NCBI GenBank assembly: GCA_001604275.1
Contig: LVBD01000072.1
Location: 1-44,463, forward strand
DNA: 44,463 nt
Direction: 5' to 3'
Source of the DNA: Spirochaetales bacterium Spiro_02
GTDB taxonomy: Bacteria > Spirochaetota > Spirochaetia > Sphaerochaetales > Sphaerochaetaceae
Below are positions 26,171-34,681 of this stretch, piece by piece. The notes below the pieces were generated by a model. That model searched no databases. It had not been told where the DNA came from and saw only the letters and a list, made by a program, of their open reading frames with translations. The stretch's first letter is position 1, and each line of letters starts with the position of its first letter. Made by a program: the position numbers and the translations under genes.

Positions 26171-26593
26171 ATGAAACGGCTTGTGATACTGTCGCTGTTG
26201 CTTTTTTGTGTCGTCGATCTGTTCTCCGCCGAGCGTCTTTCGTTCGACGAGCTGTACGACTTTACCGTTCTTGGGATGGACTTCTCGACGAAGACGCGGT
26301 CCCTGGAAGGAAAAACGGTCCAGGTAGACGGATTCATGGCGCCGCCGCTCAAGGCGAAGGGAAACTTCCTCGTGCTGACGAAAAGTCCGGTCTCCCTCTG
26401 TCCGTACTGCAATTCCGACGCCGACTGGCCGGCGGACATCATCGTCGTGTATCTGTCGAAAGATGAGGTCTTCCGTCAGAGGAATCGGACGATACGCGTC
26501 ACTGGGCGGCTGGAGACCGGTTCCTTCACGGATCGGGAAACCGGGTTCGTCAGCCAGTTGCGGCTCGTGGACGCCTCATATCAGGATGTATGA
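26171..26593 (+). CDS. exported protein with a CxxC motif, partner of a metal-linked ABC system
   Basis: A 140-residue protein with signal peptide MKRLVILSLLLFCVVDLFSA. The mature part looks like an OB-fold: GKTVQVDGFMAPPLKAKGNFLVLTKSPVSLCPYCNSDADWPADIIVVYL, then IRVTGRLETG. It recalls the small DUF3299-like periplasmic proteins that accompany FtsX-type ABC transporters in some Proteobacteria. C77 and C80 (CPYC) could bind a metal or do thiol chemistry. The ATG follows AAGGAGATGGG. It overlaps or abuts the ATPase gene, and the operon order is exported protein, ATPase, permease. Confidence 0.7.
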   Translation: MKRLVILSLLLFCVVDLFSAERLSFDELYDFTVLGMDFSTKTRSLEGKTVQVDGFMAPPLKAKGNFLVLTKSPVSLCPYCNSDADWPADIIVVYLSKDEVFRQRNRTIRVTGRLETGSFTDRETGFVSQLRLVDASYQDV

Positions 26594-26594
26594 A

Positions 26595-27314
26595 ATGCCT
26601 ATGAACATGAATGGAAGGTTACGGATACGGGATCTGTCATGGAGTTTCCCTGGGACGGATGAGCCGTTCCTCATGGTTCCTGAATTGGAGATTCCCGCCT
26701 CGAGCGTCGTAGCGCTGGTCGGTCCGTCAGGATCCGGCAAGTCGACGCTGCTGTTTCTGCTTGCAGGTCTTGAGGAAGGGCTGGAAGGATCGGTCGCATG
26801 GGGGGAGCATGATGTCGCCAAAATGGGCGCCAAGCGGAAGGAGATTTGGAGACGCAAACATCTGGGGCTGGTTTTTCAGGATTTCCAGCTGATGCCCGGC
26901 ATGTCCGCTCTGGAGAACGTGCTGCTTCCACAGACTTTCGAGCGCTGGTCGGTTCCCTTTTCCATGCGCGAGCGTGCCATGTTCCTGATGCGGGAGATGG
27001 GACTGGAACGGAGGATGCGGGCGGATGCGTCGAAGCTGTCGCGTGGCGAAATGCAGCGCGTCGCGATAGCCCGCGCATTGCTCGACGAGCCGGACGTGTT
27101 GCTCGCCGACGAGCCGACGGCGAGCCTCGATGCGGAAAACGAGGAGTCTGTGGCGCGGCTGCTGCTCCGCCTTGCGAAGGAAGACGGCTGTACGCTGATC
27201 GTCTCGACTCATCATGTCGCCTTGCGGGATCAAGCGGATATCGTGCTGTCCCTCTCTCATGGGAAGATCGTACGTACGTCTCATGGAACGAAGAACCAGG
27301 AGGGGAGATCATGA
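26595..27314 (+). CDS. ABC transporter ATP-binding protein (LolD/MacB type)
   Basis: A 239-residue ATPase with Walker A GPSGSGKST (43-51), Q-loop VFQDFQLMPG, signature LSRGEMQRVAIARAL (R in place of the second G of LSGGE), Walker B VLLADEPTASLD and H-loop VSTHHVAL. The size and these motifs fit the LolD/MacB/FtsE group that works with FtsX-type permeases. I chose the ATG at 26595, just after the previous stop codon, with AGGA some 9 bases ahead. ATGs at 26586 and 26601 are alternatives. Its stop overlaps the permease start (ATGA). Confidence 0.92.
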   Translation: MPMNMNGRLRIRDLSWSFPGTDEPFLMVPELEIPASSVVALVGPSGSGKSTLLFLLAGLEEGLEGSVAWGEHDVAKMGAKRKEIWRRKHLGLVFQDFQLMPGMSALENVLLPQTFERWSVPFSMRERAMFLMREMGLERRMRADASKLSRGEMQRVAIARALLDEPDVLLADEPTASLDAENEESVARLLLRLAKEDGCTLIVSTHHVALRDQADIVLSLSHGKIVRTSHGTKNQEGRS

Positions 27315-28585
27315 GCAATCCGTTTCCCGTCATATTCGCCGATATGAAGAAGAACATCGTTTCCTCGGTCGGCGTGTTGCTGCTGTTGGCGTTCGCTTGT
27401 TCAGTACAATTCACTGCGAACGCATTCATCCGTAATCTGATCGATTCCGCGGCGTCGGCATCGGATGACTACGATCTGGTCGTCGGGGCTCCCGGAAGCA
27501 AGCTCGATCTGGTGATGGCTTCCGTCTTCCTCCGTTCCGAGGAGTCGCTTCCTCTGCTCGACGGTTCCTACATCGGACGGCTCGAGGCCGACCCTCGCGT
27601 CGCCTCGCTTTCTCCGTTGGTGTTCGCCGACAGCTACCAAGGGCTGCCAATCGTCGGCGTGGGTGAACAGTTCCCTGCGATCCGTTCCTCCCTGCGCCTG
27701 GCCGACGGAACGTGGCCAGTCGATACGTTCGACGCCGTCGTCGGGGCGGATGTTCCCCTAGCCGTGGGGGATGAGTTTCACAGTGTCCATGAGGGGGGCG
27801 GCAACGCTCATGGACATGACCATGACCATGACGCCTATACAGTGGCGGGGAAGCTTGACCGGTCCGGGACGCCATGGGATCGGGCGATCGTCGTCCCGTA
27901 TGTCAGTCTGTGGGAAGTCCATGGTTACCACGTCCATGATGAATATGGGCACGACGGGCATGACCATGTCGAAGAGGGGAGTTCCGATCTTTCCGCTGCG
28001 TTGCACGCCAGCGTCGCGGATCATGACGAAGCCGCGGGCCATGATCTTCCCGGGGTATCGGCGATTCTGGTCAAGCCGGCCGACTTTGCATCGGCGTACG
28101 CCCTCCGTTCCGAATATCGGGAGGACGGCGTCGTCAGCGTATTCCCCGGCGAGATTTTGTCCGAACTGTTCGGCATGTTCCATGACGTGCAGACGATTGC
28201 GGTCAGCCTGGGCTGGATGACGGAACTGCTCGTCGTCGCGGCGGTCCTGCTGAGCCTGCTCGCCAGCATGCCCTCGAAATACCGGTGGATCGGTCTGCTG
28301 CGGAGTCTGGGCGCTGGACGGTGGTACATATTCTTCACCGTATGGTTCCAGTCTGCGGCGGTATTTCTGATCGCAGGGCTGGGAGGTCTGGGCGTCGGGT
28401 ATCTTGCCTTCGGACGGATCGCCGCATGGGTGGGCTCCGGGACAGGAATGCGCATCGCCATGTCGGTCTCGATCCAGGACTTTCTGTTCCTGGCGATTTT
28501 CTGGGGGATCGGTCTGATCGGGTCGTTGATTCCGGCCTTCGTAGGTTTCCGGGTTTCCCCGCGGAAAGTATTGCTCGGACAGTGA
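27311..28585 (+). CDS. FtsX-type ABC permease with histidine-rich extracytoplasmic domain
   Basis: A 424-residue protein: one N-terminal helix (about 14-37), a large extracytoplasmic domain (about 45-295), then three helices (about 303-320, 345-367, 390-412), the MacB/LolC/FtsX layout. The outer domain has three histidine/aspartate clusters at 157-174, 204-219 and 232-244 (for example AHGHDHDHD and YGHDGHDHV). Such clusters are common in zinc, nickel or copper handling proteins. Together with the CxxC protein and ATPase it forms a three-gene system. Vibrio zinc-regulated zrg-type transporters have a comparable make-up, so zinc is my first guess. The direction of transport cannot be told. Confidence 0.85.
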   Translation: MSNPFPVIFADMKKNIVSSVGVLLLLAFACSVQFTANAFIRNLIDSAASASDDYDLVVGAPGSKLDLVMASVFLRSEESLPLLDGSYIGRLEADPRVASLSPLVFADSYQGLPIVGVGEQFPAIRSSLRLADGTWPVDTFDAVVGADVPLAVGDEFHSVHEGGGNAHGHDHDHDAYTVAGKLDRSGTPWDRAIVVPYVSLWEVHGYHVHDEYGHDGHDHVEEGSSDLSAALHASVADHDEAAGHDLPGVSAILVKPADFASAYALRSEYREDGVVSVFPGEILSELFGMFHDVQTIAVSLGWMTELLVVAAVLLSLLASMPSKYRWIGLLRSLGAGRWYIFFTVWFQSAAVFLIAGLGGLGVGYLAFGRIAAWVGSGTGMRIAMSVSIQDFLFLAIFWGIGLIGSLIPAFVGFRVSPRKVLLGQ

Positions 28586-28635
28586 CCTGCCCGGAAAGGC
28601 TCGCATAAGAGCTTGGTTCGCTGTATGATCGGGGC

Positions 28636-28956
28636 ATGGACGTATCGTTTCGAGACAGAGTATATGATCTGGTGGGACGAATTCCCTCCGGCAGCGTCGC
28701 TACCTATGGGCTGGTGGCGTTTCTGGCAGGCAATCCTCGCGCGAGCAGGATCGTCGGTTCTCTTATGGCCCACGTTCCTGAAGGGCTGGGGCTTCCCTGC
28801 CATCGGGTCGTCTACCGGGACGGCTCCTTGTGCAAGGGATTTTCGTTCGGTGGTGCGGATGAAGGGTATCAGCGCTGGCTACTGGAGCAGGAAGGCGTCG
28901 TGTTCAGCGTCGACGGAAAGGTCGATATCGCCCGATGTCTGTGGGACGGCTCATGA
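28636..28956 (+). CDS. MGMT-family DNA alkylation protein, short form
   Basis: A 106-residue protein made only of the DNA-binding domain of O6-alkylguanine-DNA alkyltransferases: FRDRVYDLVGRIPSGSVATYGLVA, ASRIVGSLMAH and LPCHRVVYRDG. C55 in PCHRV is the methyl-accepting cysteine of true alkyltransferases. The short size is that of the alkyltransferase-like (ATL) proteins, which instead have PWHRV. It could be a minimal methyltransferase or an ATL-type lesion flagger. There is no good ribosome site, and a TATGAT (28624-28629) ends six bases before the ATG, which would make the mRNA nearly leaderless if that box is used. Confidence 0.85.
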   Translation: MDVSFRDRVYDLVGRIPSGSVATYGLVAFLAGNPRASRIVGSLMAHVPEGLGLPCHRVVYRDGSLCKGFSFGGADEGYQRWLLEQEGVVFSVDGKVDIARCLWDGS

Positions 28957-29060
28957 AACGGAAACGGGTCGCATCATCGACGCCGGATTGGAATCGCATC
29001 GGCGGTGCTACACGTTGTGACATGAAGTGTCCGAATTGCCCCGTTTTTTCTCGATAGTTC

Positions 29061-29089
29061 TTTCAAATTCATACTATCCTTGCTACAAT
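29061..29089 (+). promoter_or_regulatory. promoter of the nucleoside transporter operon
   Basis: TTTCAA (29061-29066), 17 bases, TACAAT (29084-29089). It lies about 45 bases before the binding-protein start in an AT-rich stretch, and is the only good candidate in the 175-base spacer. Confidence 0.6.
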
Positions 29090-29131
29090 CACTGGTGAGT
29101 TTTCTTTACGACTGTACACAGGAGGGTTCGT

Positions 29132-30238
29132 ATGAAAAAACTACTTACCGTCGTCATGGTATTTCTCATGGCCATGACGCTTTTCGCCCAGGGCGGCAAG
29201 GAAGCCGCTTCGGCAGAAGCCGGCGGCAAGCCGACGATCAGACTGCTGACCGACGCTACCGGTATCGATGACAAGTCCTTCAACGCCGCCGCATGGCGCG
29301 GTATTGTCACTTTCTACGGCGACACCGTCGAGAATCCGTCTCAGCGCGGCAAATACTACGATGTGGTGACCGCCCAGAGCCAGGACATGTATGTTCCCAA
29401 CTTGCGGCAGGCGGCTGACGAAGACTACGATCTGATCGTCGTCACCGGTTTTACCTGGGCGGATGCGCTGAATGAAGTCGCTCCCCAGTATCCCGATCAG
29501 AAGTTCGCGATCGTCGACGTAGACTATGTGCTGCACCCGAACGTGGTCGATTTCATCTATTCGGAAGAACAAGGCTCGTATCTTGTCGGACTTGCCGCGG
29601 CGTTGCAAGCCAAGGCCGACGGTATCTCCAATCCGAAGTTCGGTTTCATCGGCGGAGTTCCCGGAGCTACCATCACCAAGTTCGAGATGGGCTATATCCA
29701 GGGCCTCCGTTCCGTGTTCCCGAACGCCCAGGTAGTCGATTATTACGCCAATGACTGGGGCAAGCCGGAGCTGGCCAAGGCCCAGGCGAAGAACTGGTAT
29801 GACAACGGCGTGTACTGTATCTTCAGCGCAGCCGGCGGTACCGGCAACGGAACGATCGCACAGGCCAAGGAATATCGGATGCAGGGCAAGAACGTATGGG
29901 CGATCGGCGTCGACAGCGACCAGTACGAGGACGGCATCTATTCCGGCGACAAGAGCGCTGTATTGACTTCGATGCTCAAGAGAGTCGAGAACTCCACGAT
30001 CAAGGCGCTGACCGATATCGAGAACGGAACGTTCGCCGGCGGCGTGGTGAAGATGAGCATGGTCGACGACGGTGTCGGTTATTCGACGGCGAATCCCGAA
30101 CTGTCCGCTGATGTCATCAAGCAGGTCGATGCCGCGAAGGCCGATATCATCAACGGCAAGATCAAGATCTACGGAACCTACAAGGATGCGCTTGCCGCCG
30201 GGGTCGTGCCCAAGGGGCTCGCAGCACTCGACGACTGA
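29132..30238 (+). CDS. BMP-family nucleoside-binding protein (PnrA/TmpC-like)
   Basis: A 368-residue secreted binding protein for purine nucleosides. Signal peptide: MKKLLTVVMVFLMAMTLFAQ, then GGKEAA. There is no lipobox cysteine, unlike Treponema TmpC. The fold markers are LLTDATGIDDKSFNAAAWRG, IVVTGFTWADAL, FIYSEEQGSYLVGLAAAL, GFIGGVPGATITKFEMGYIQG and AIGVDSDQYEDG. The ATG follows ACAGGAGGG. It heads an operon with a double ATPase, two permeases and purine nucleoside phosphorylase, which supports nucleosides as ligand. Confidence 0.94.
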   Translation: MKKLLTVVMVFLMAMTLFAQGGKEAASAEAGGKPTIRLLTDATGIDDKSFNAAAWRGIVTFYGDTVENPSQRGKYYDVVTAQSQDMYVPNLRQAADEDYDLIVVTGFTWADALNEVAPQYPDQKFAIVDVDYVLHPNVVDFIYSEEQGSYLVGLAAALQAKADGISNPKFGFIGGVPGATITKFEMGYIQGLRSVFPNAQVVDYYANDWGKPELAKAQAKNWYDNGVYCIFSAAGGTGNGTIAQAKEYRMQGKNVWAIGVDSDQYEDGIYSGDKSAVLTSMLKRVENSTIKALTDIENGTFAGGVVKMSMVDDGVGYSTANPELSADVIKQVDAAKADIINGKIKIYGTYKDALAAGVVPKGLAALDD

Positions 30239-30261
30239 TCGTTTTCCAGATGCTATCTTGC

Positions 30262-30289
30262 AGTCGGCATACCCACGGGTATGCCGACT
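30262..30289 (+). terminator. intercistronic hairpin after the nucleoside-binding protein gene
   Basis: AGTCGGCATACCC and GGGTATGCCGACT are perfectly complementary with only two bases between, giving a very stable stem. No T run follows. It lies 23 bases after the stop and 95 before the ATPase start. A role in protecting the abundant binding-protein message, with partial read-through to the transporter genes, is likely. Confidence 0.75.
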
Positions 30290-30383
30290 CCGTATCTCCA
30301 TGGGGGCGAGCGTCGTTTTTCGCATCCATGGGAATGCGTCTCCTTTGCGGGGGATTGCCGCAGATTCGTACAGGAGGATACGT

Positions 30384-31913
30384 GTGCCGGAATATGCGAT
30401 CGAGATGGTGGACATCACCAAGACGTTTCCTGGTGTCGTAGCGAACGACAACGTGACTTTGCGGGTATACGACCGCGAGATACATGCGTTGCTCGGAGAG
30501 AACGGCGCGGGCAAATCGACGCTCATGTCGATTCTCTTCGGTGCGTACAGCGCTGACAGCGGGATCATCAGGATCCACGGGAACCTGGTCGATATCAAGG
30601 ATCCGAATGTGGCGACCGAGCTGGGTATCGGGATGGTTCACCAGCATTTCAAGCTGGTGCAGAACTATACGGTCACCGAAAACATCGTGCTTGGCATGGA
30701 ACCTCGCAACCGCTGGGGCATTCTCGATTTATCCAAGGCCGAAAAACGGGTCCGGGAACTGTCCGAGTTGTACGGCCTGTCCGTCGATCCGAAAGCGATG
30801 GCCGAGTCCATCACTGTCGGACAGCAGCAGCGTGTCGAGATCCTCAAGACGCTGTACCGGAATGCGAACATCATCATCTTTGACGAGCCTACCGCAGTGC
30901 TGACGCCGCAGGAGATCGATGAACTGATGGATATCCTCCGTCGGCTGAGGGAGGAAGGCAAGACGATCGTATTGATCACCCACAAGCTGAAAGAGATCAA
31001 GGCGGTCGCCGACAGATGTACGGTCCTGCGCCGCGGCAAGTATATAGGGACCGTGCAGGTGGCCGATGTCACCGAGCAGGATCTGGCGGAGATGATGGTC
31101 GGTCGCGCCGTGAAATTCGAGATCGACAAGGCTCCGGCGCATCCTGGACCGGTCATGCTCTCCGTCCAGCATCTGACTGTCAAGGATGCCGTCGGAAACG
31201 TCAAGGTGCATGACCTGAGCGTCGATGTCCGGGCCGGAGAGATCGTCGGGGTGGCCGGCGTCGACGGCAACGGCCAGTCGGAGCTGCTCTACGGACTGAC
31301 CGGACTGTCTCCCGTCGTCGAGGGAAAGGTGTTCATCGACGGGGAGGATGTCACGAATCTGACGATCCGCCGTCGCATCGAGCGCGGACTGGGGCACATC
31401 CCCGAGGATCGACAGAAGCATGGGCTCGTCAGCGAGTTCTCGATCAGCGAGAACTGCGCCATCAAGAACTACTATCTGCCGCCGTACAGCAACCAGTACG
31501 GTTTGCTGAACTACCAGAAGATGACCGAGCACGCCGATGAACTGATCGAGCAGTTCGATATCCGTGCCGGAGAGGGGGCGGGCACTCCCGCAGGCAGCCT
31601 GTCCGGAGGGAATCAGCAGAAGGTCATCGTTGCCAGGGAGATCAGCCTGTCTCCGAAGGTGCTGCTTGTGGCACAGCCCACCAGGGGCCTGGATGTCGGG
31701 GCGATCGAATACATTCGCAAGCGAATCATCGCAGAACGGGACAAGGGGCGGGCGATTCTGCTCGTCTCGTTCGAACTGGATGAAATTATGAACCTGTGCG
31801 ACAGGATCGCGACGATCAGCAAGGGGAGCATCGTCGCCATCAATGACCAGGATCAAGTCACTGAACGGGAAATCGGCCTGATGATGGCTGGCTCGAAGAA
31901 AGCGGAGGCCTGA
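30384..31913 (+). CDS. nucleoside ABC transporter ATPase with two ABC domains (NupA/YufO-like)
   Basis: A 509-residue double ATPase of the RbsA/BMP-transporter kind. The first domain has Walker A GENGAGKST, a VGQQQR signature and Walker B IIIFDEPTAVL. The second has a degenerate Walker A (GVDGNGQSE, no GKS/T), signature LSGGNQQKV and Walker B LLVAQPTRGLD, with Q where D/E is usual. This asymmetry is normal for the family. The start is a GTG at 30384, six bases after AGGAGG; the first ATG of this frame (30405) would cut off part of the conserved N-terminus. The next gene starts two bases after its stop. Confidence 0.93.
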   Translation: MPEYAIEMVDITKTFPGVVANDNVTLRVYDREIHALLGENGAGKSTLMSILFGAYSADSGIIRIHGNLVDIKDPNVATELGIGMVHQHFKLVQNYTVTENIVLGMEPRNRWGILDLSKAEKRVRELSELYGLSVDPKAMAESITVGQQQRVEILKTLYRNANIIIFDEPTAVLTPQEIDELMDILRRLREEGKTIVLITHKLKEIKAVADRCTVLRRGKYIGTVQVADVTEQDLAEMMVGRAVKFEIDKAPAHPGPVMLSVQHLTVKDAVGNVKVHDLSVDVRAGEIVGVAGVDGNGQSELLYGLTGLSPVVEGKVFIDGEDVTNLTIRRRIERGLGHIPEDRQKHGLVSEFSISENCAIKNYYLPPYSNQYGLLNYQKMTEHADELIEQFDIRAGEGAGTPAGSLSGGNQQKVIVAREISLSPKVLLVAQPTRGLDVGAIEYIRKRIIAERDKGRAILLVSFELDEIMNLCDRIATISKGSIVAINDQDQVTEREIGLMMAGSKKAEA

Positions 31914-31914
31914 T

Positions 31915-33045
31915 ATGAAGAAACTGGATCAGAACAAGACATTCCTCAATCGGGTCCTGGATTCGGACGGGATTATTTCGGTGCTCGTCGTGTTGCTCGG
32001 ATTCCTATGCGGGACGATCCTCATCGCGATGGTCGGTCGGAATCCATTGAATATGTACAAGGCGATCCTGCAGTCGCTGACAGGATATAATATCGACAAC
32101 GGGAAGATGAACGTCCGGTATATCGGCGAAACGCTCAACTATTCGGTGCCGTTCATCCTTTGCGGTTTATCGATGGCCTTCGCCGCTCGCGTCGGGCTGT
32201 TCAACATCGGCGGTGAAGGGCAGTACATCATGGGGCTGACCGTCGCCCAGGTGATCGCGTTGCTCGGTCCCCAGGTTCCGGTGTTGCATTGGTTGCTCGC
32301 CATTTTCGGCGCCATCGCCATCGGTGCCGTCTGGGGCGGAGTCGTCGGCATTCTCAAGGCGAAATACGAAGTTTCCGAGGTCGTTTCGACGATCATGCTC
32401 AACTATATTTCGCTGTACCTGTCCCGTATCATCTGTCTCCATCTTCCTGGAGCTACGACATACAAGACGGCGAACTATCCCCAGACGGCGTTGCTGACCA
32501 ATTCGTTCTTCGAAAGAATCACCAATAATTCTCTGTTGAACGACGGGTTTTTCATGATGGTCATCGCCGTCGTGCTGTATTGGTTCATCATGGAGAAGAC
32601 GAAACTCGGTTACGGGATGCGCGCCACCGGCTTCAACAAGGAAGCTGCGCGCTGCAGCGGCATTCCGGTCGTCAAGAGCATCGCGCTTTCAATGGCCATA
32701 GCCGGAGCCTTCGCCGGTCTTGCCGGCGGTATCGTGGCCCTCGGTTCCTTCAAGTACGGCCGGGTTCTCTCCGGCATGGACAACTACGGCTTCAACGGAA
32801 TCGCCGTCGCATTGGTGGGCAACAGCACTGCGTTGGGAACGATGCTGGCGGGCTTCCTGTTCGGCATGCTGAAGAACGCCCAGGCGTTGATGCAGAGCAA
32901 GCAGATCCCCAAGGAAATCACGTTCATCATCCAAGGCTTGATCGTCGTGTTCATCGCGCTGCGGTCCGGACTGAAACTATACCAGCAATGGCTGAACAAA
33001 CGGCAGCTACAGAAAGAGATCATGAAGGAGGGCGTCGCGAAATGA
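31915..33045 (+). CDS. nucleoside ABC transporter permease (NupB/YufP-like)
   Basis: A 376-residue membrane protein of the BPD_transp_2 family with about ten helices. Recognisable blocks are PFILCGLSMAFAARVGLFNIGGEGQYIMG, VVGILKAKYEVSEVVSTIMLNYISLYL, GYGMRATGFNKEAARCSGI and IAVALVGNSTALGTMLAGFLFG. These match the first of the two permeases of BMP-type nucleoside transporters. The ATG is preceded by GGAGGCCTGAT and the end overlaps the second permease by ATGA. Confidence 0.94.
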   Translation: MKKLDQNKTFLNRVLDSDGIISVLVVLLGFLCGTILIAMVGRNPLNMYKAILQSLTGYNIDNGKMNVRYIGETLNYSVPFILCGLSMAFAARVGLFNIGGEGQYIMGLTVAQVIALLGPQVPVLHWLLAIFGAIAIGAVWGGVVGILKAKYEVSEVVSTIMLNYISLYLSRIICLHLPGATTYKTANYPQTALLTNSFFERITNNSLLNDGFFMMVIAVVLYWFIMEKTKLGYGMRATGFNKEAARCSGIPVVKSIALSMAIAGAFAGLAGGIVALGSFKYGRVLSGMDNYGFNGIAVALVGNSTALGTMLAGFLFGMLKNAQALMQSKQIPKEITFIIQGLIVVFIALRSGLKLYQQWLNKRQLQKEIMKEGVAK

Positions 33046-33950
33046 GTACTATCCTTGGGATGATTCCCTCGATTCTGATGATTGTTTCTCCGATCCTCAT
33101 CACCGCGATCGGCGGCATGATTTGCGAAAAATCGGGTGTGGTGAATATCGCGCTGGAAGGGTTGATGGGTATCGGAGCCTGCACGGCCGCTTCCGCCCAT
33201 GTGCTGATGGAGGCCGCCGGGGTGGGCGGCGGTTCGGTCTGGATCGCACTGTTGCTCGGCGCATTGGTCGGCGGTCTGTTCTCGGTCATCCATGCGGTTG
33301 CGGCGATCAATCTCAACGCTGACCAGACGATCAGCGGCACCGGCATCAACCTCCTTGCCGACGGGGTGACGATCTTCGCCGCACAGATCCTGTTCTCCGC
33401 CGACCGGACCAAGGAGTTCCGGATGGGAATGCAGACCGATGCACTCGGAATCTATCCGACGGCGTACATAGCCATCGCAGTGGTGATTCTGTCGTGGTTC
33501 GTGCTGTACAAGTTGCCGTTCGGCATGCATCTGCGTGCATGCGGCGAACATCCGAGCGCCGCGGACAGCGTCGGAATCAACGTCAGGAAAATCCGCTATA
33601 TCGCTGTGATCACCAGCGGCATCCTCGCGGGACTGGCCGGCGGCTGTTGCGTGCTGACCCAGACGATCCAGTACACGTCGAACACGATCAACGGCAAGGG
33701 CTTCATTGCGCTGGCCGCCGTTTCGTTCGGCCGATGGCGGCCTGCGGGTGTAGCCGGCGCCGCGTTGCTGTTCGGAACCGCACAGGCGTTCTCGATCATA
33801 GCTACCAATTTCCCGTCGTTGAAAGTTCTGCCCTCCGAAGTGTTCAATATCCTGCCGTACGTTGTGACGCTGGTAGCCTTGGTGTTGTTCAGCGGCAAGA
33901 ACTATGCTCCGACAGCTTCCGGTAGGCCGTATGTGAAGGGGGCTTCCTGA
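33042..33950 (+). CDS. nucleoside ABC transporter permease (NupC/YufQ-like)
   Basis: A 302-residue second permease of the BPD_transp_2 family. It opens with MIPSILMIVSPILITAIGGMICEKSGVVNIALEGLMGIGA, the usual start of YufQ-type proteins, and contains LPFGMHLRACGEHPSAADSVGI and GKGFIALAAVSFGRWRP. It pairs with the preceding permease. The ATG has AAGGAGG upstream. The stop TGA overlaps the ATG of the deoD gene by one base, so all the genes from the ATPase to the phosphorylase are translationally linked. Confidence 0.94.
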   Translation: MSTILGMIPSILMIVSPILITAIGGMICEKSGVVNIALEGLMGIGACTAASAHVLMEAAGVGGGSVWIALLLGALVGGLFSVIHAVAAINLNADQTISGTGINLLADGVTIFAAQILFSADRTKEFRMGMQTDALGIYPTAYIAIAVVILSWFVLYKLPFGMHLRACGEHPSAADSVGINVRKIRYIAVITSGILAGLAGGCCVLTQTIQYTSNTINGKGFIALAAVSFGRWRPAGVAGAALLFGTAQAFSIIATNFPSLKVLPSEVFNILPYVVTLVALVLFSGKNYAPTASGRPYVKGAS

Positions 33951-34675
33951 TGACACCTCACAATCGAGCCAGCAAGGGGGATATCGCTCCGGTGGTGCTT
34001 GCTCCCGGCGATCCGTTCAGAGCGAAGATGGTCGCACAGCGGTATCTGACCGATGCCCGGCTGGTGACCGATGTCCGCAATATCCTCGGATATACGGGAC
34101 AGTTCCAAGGAAAGTCGATCAGCGTGATGGCTACGGGAATGGGTGCCCCTTCGATAGGCATCTATAGCTACGAGTTGTTCACCGAATATGATGTCCGTAC
34201 GATCGTCCGCATCGGGACATGCGGTGGGCTGCAGCCACAGATCACCGTGGGAGAGCTGATACTTGCCCTGACTGCGAGCACAGATTCCGCATGGGCGCAT
34301 CAATATCGGTTGGACGGGACATACAGTCCCTGTTGCGATGCGGCCTTGCTATTTGCCGCGGTCGAGCAGTGCAGAAGCCGTTCCATACCGTTCCATGCCG
34401 GCATGGTGTTTTCCAGCGACCTGTTCTCTTCCTACAATGCGCTGGGCGCCGATAGCTGGAAGCCTTGGGCACGTATGGGTGCTCTTGCCCAGGACATGGA
34501 GACCTATGCGCTGTACAGTACGGCGGCATGGACGGGAAGGACGGCGCTGTCGATTCTGACAATGACCGACAGCTGCGTGAGCGGCGAGGGACTGCCGTCC
34601 GAGCAGAGGATGTCCGCGCTGTATCCGATGGTCGAACTGGCGCTGGAGGTCGCAAGCAACTGTCAGGATGCGTAG
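33950..34675 (+). CDS. deoD: purine nucleoside phosphorylase (DeoD type)
   Basis: A 241-residue hexameric-type phosphorylase that splits imported purine nucleosides into base and (deoxy)ribose-1-phosphate. It has the DeoD start [28 protein letters not shown] (H4 and the phosphate-binding PGDP-x-R), [36 protein letters not shown] and the MTDSCVSGE region with the catalytic aspartate. The start overlaps the permease stop. Its place as last gene of the transporter operon says the nucleosides brought in are mainly purine nucleosides. Confidence 0.93.
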   Translation: MTPHNRASKGDIAPVVLAPGDPFRAKMVAQRYLTDARLVTDVRNILGYTGQFQGKSISVMATGMGAPSIGIYSYELFTEYDVRTIVRIGTCGGLQPQITVGELILALTASTDSAWAHQYRLDGTYSPCCDAALLFAAVEQCRSRSIPFHAGMVFSSDLFSSYNALGADSWKPWARMGALAQDMETYALYSTAAWTGRTALSILTMTDSCVSGEGLPSEQRMSALYPMVELALEVASNCQDA

Positions 34676-34681
34676 CGGGGG

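Noticed and set aside
28613-29020. Alternative frame over the MGMT gene
   Set aside because: The MGMT frame carries the PCHRV motif and full family similarity; this one has none.
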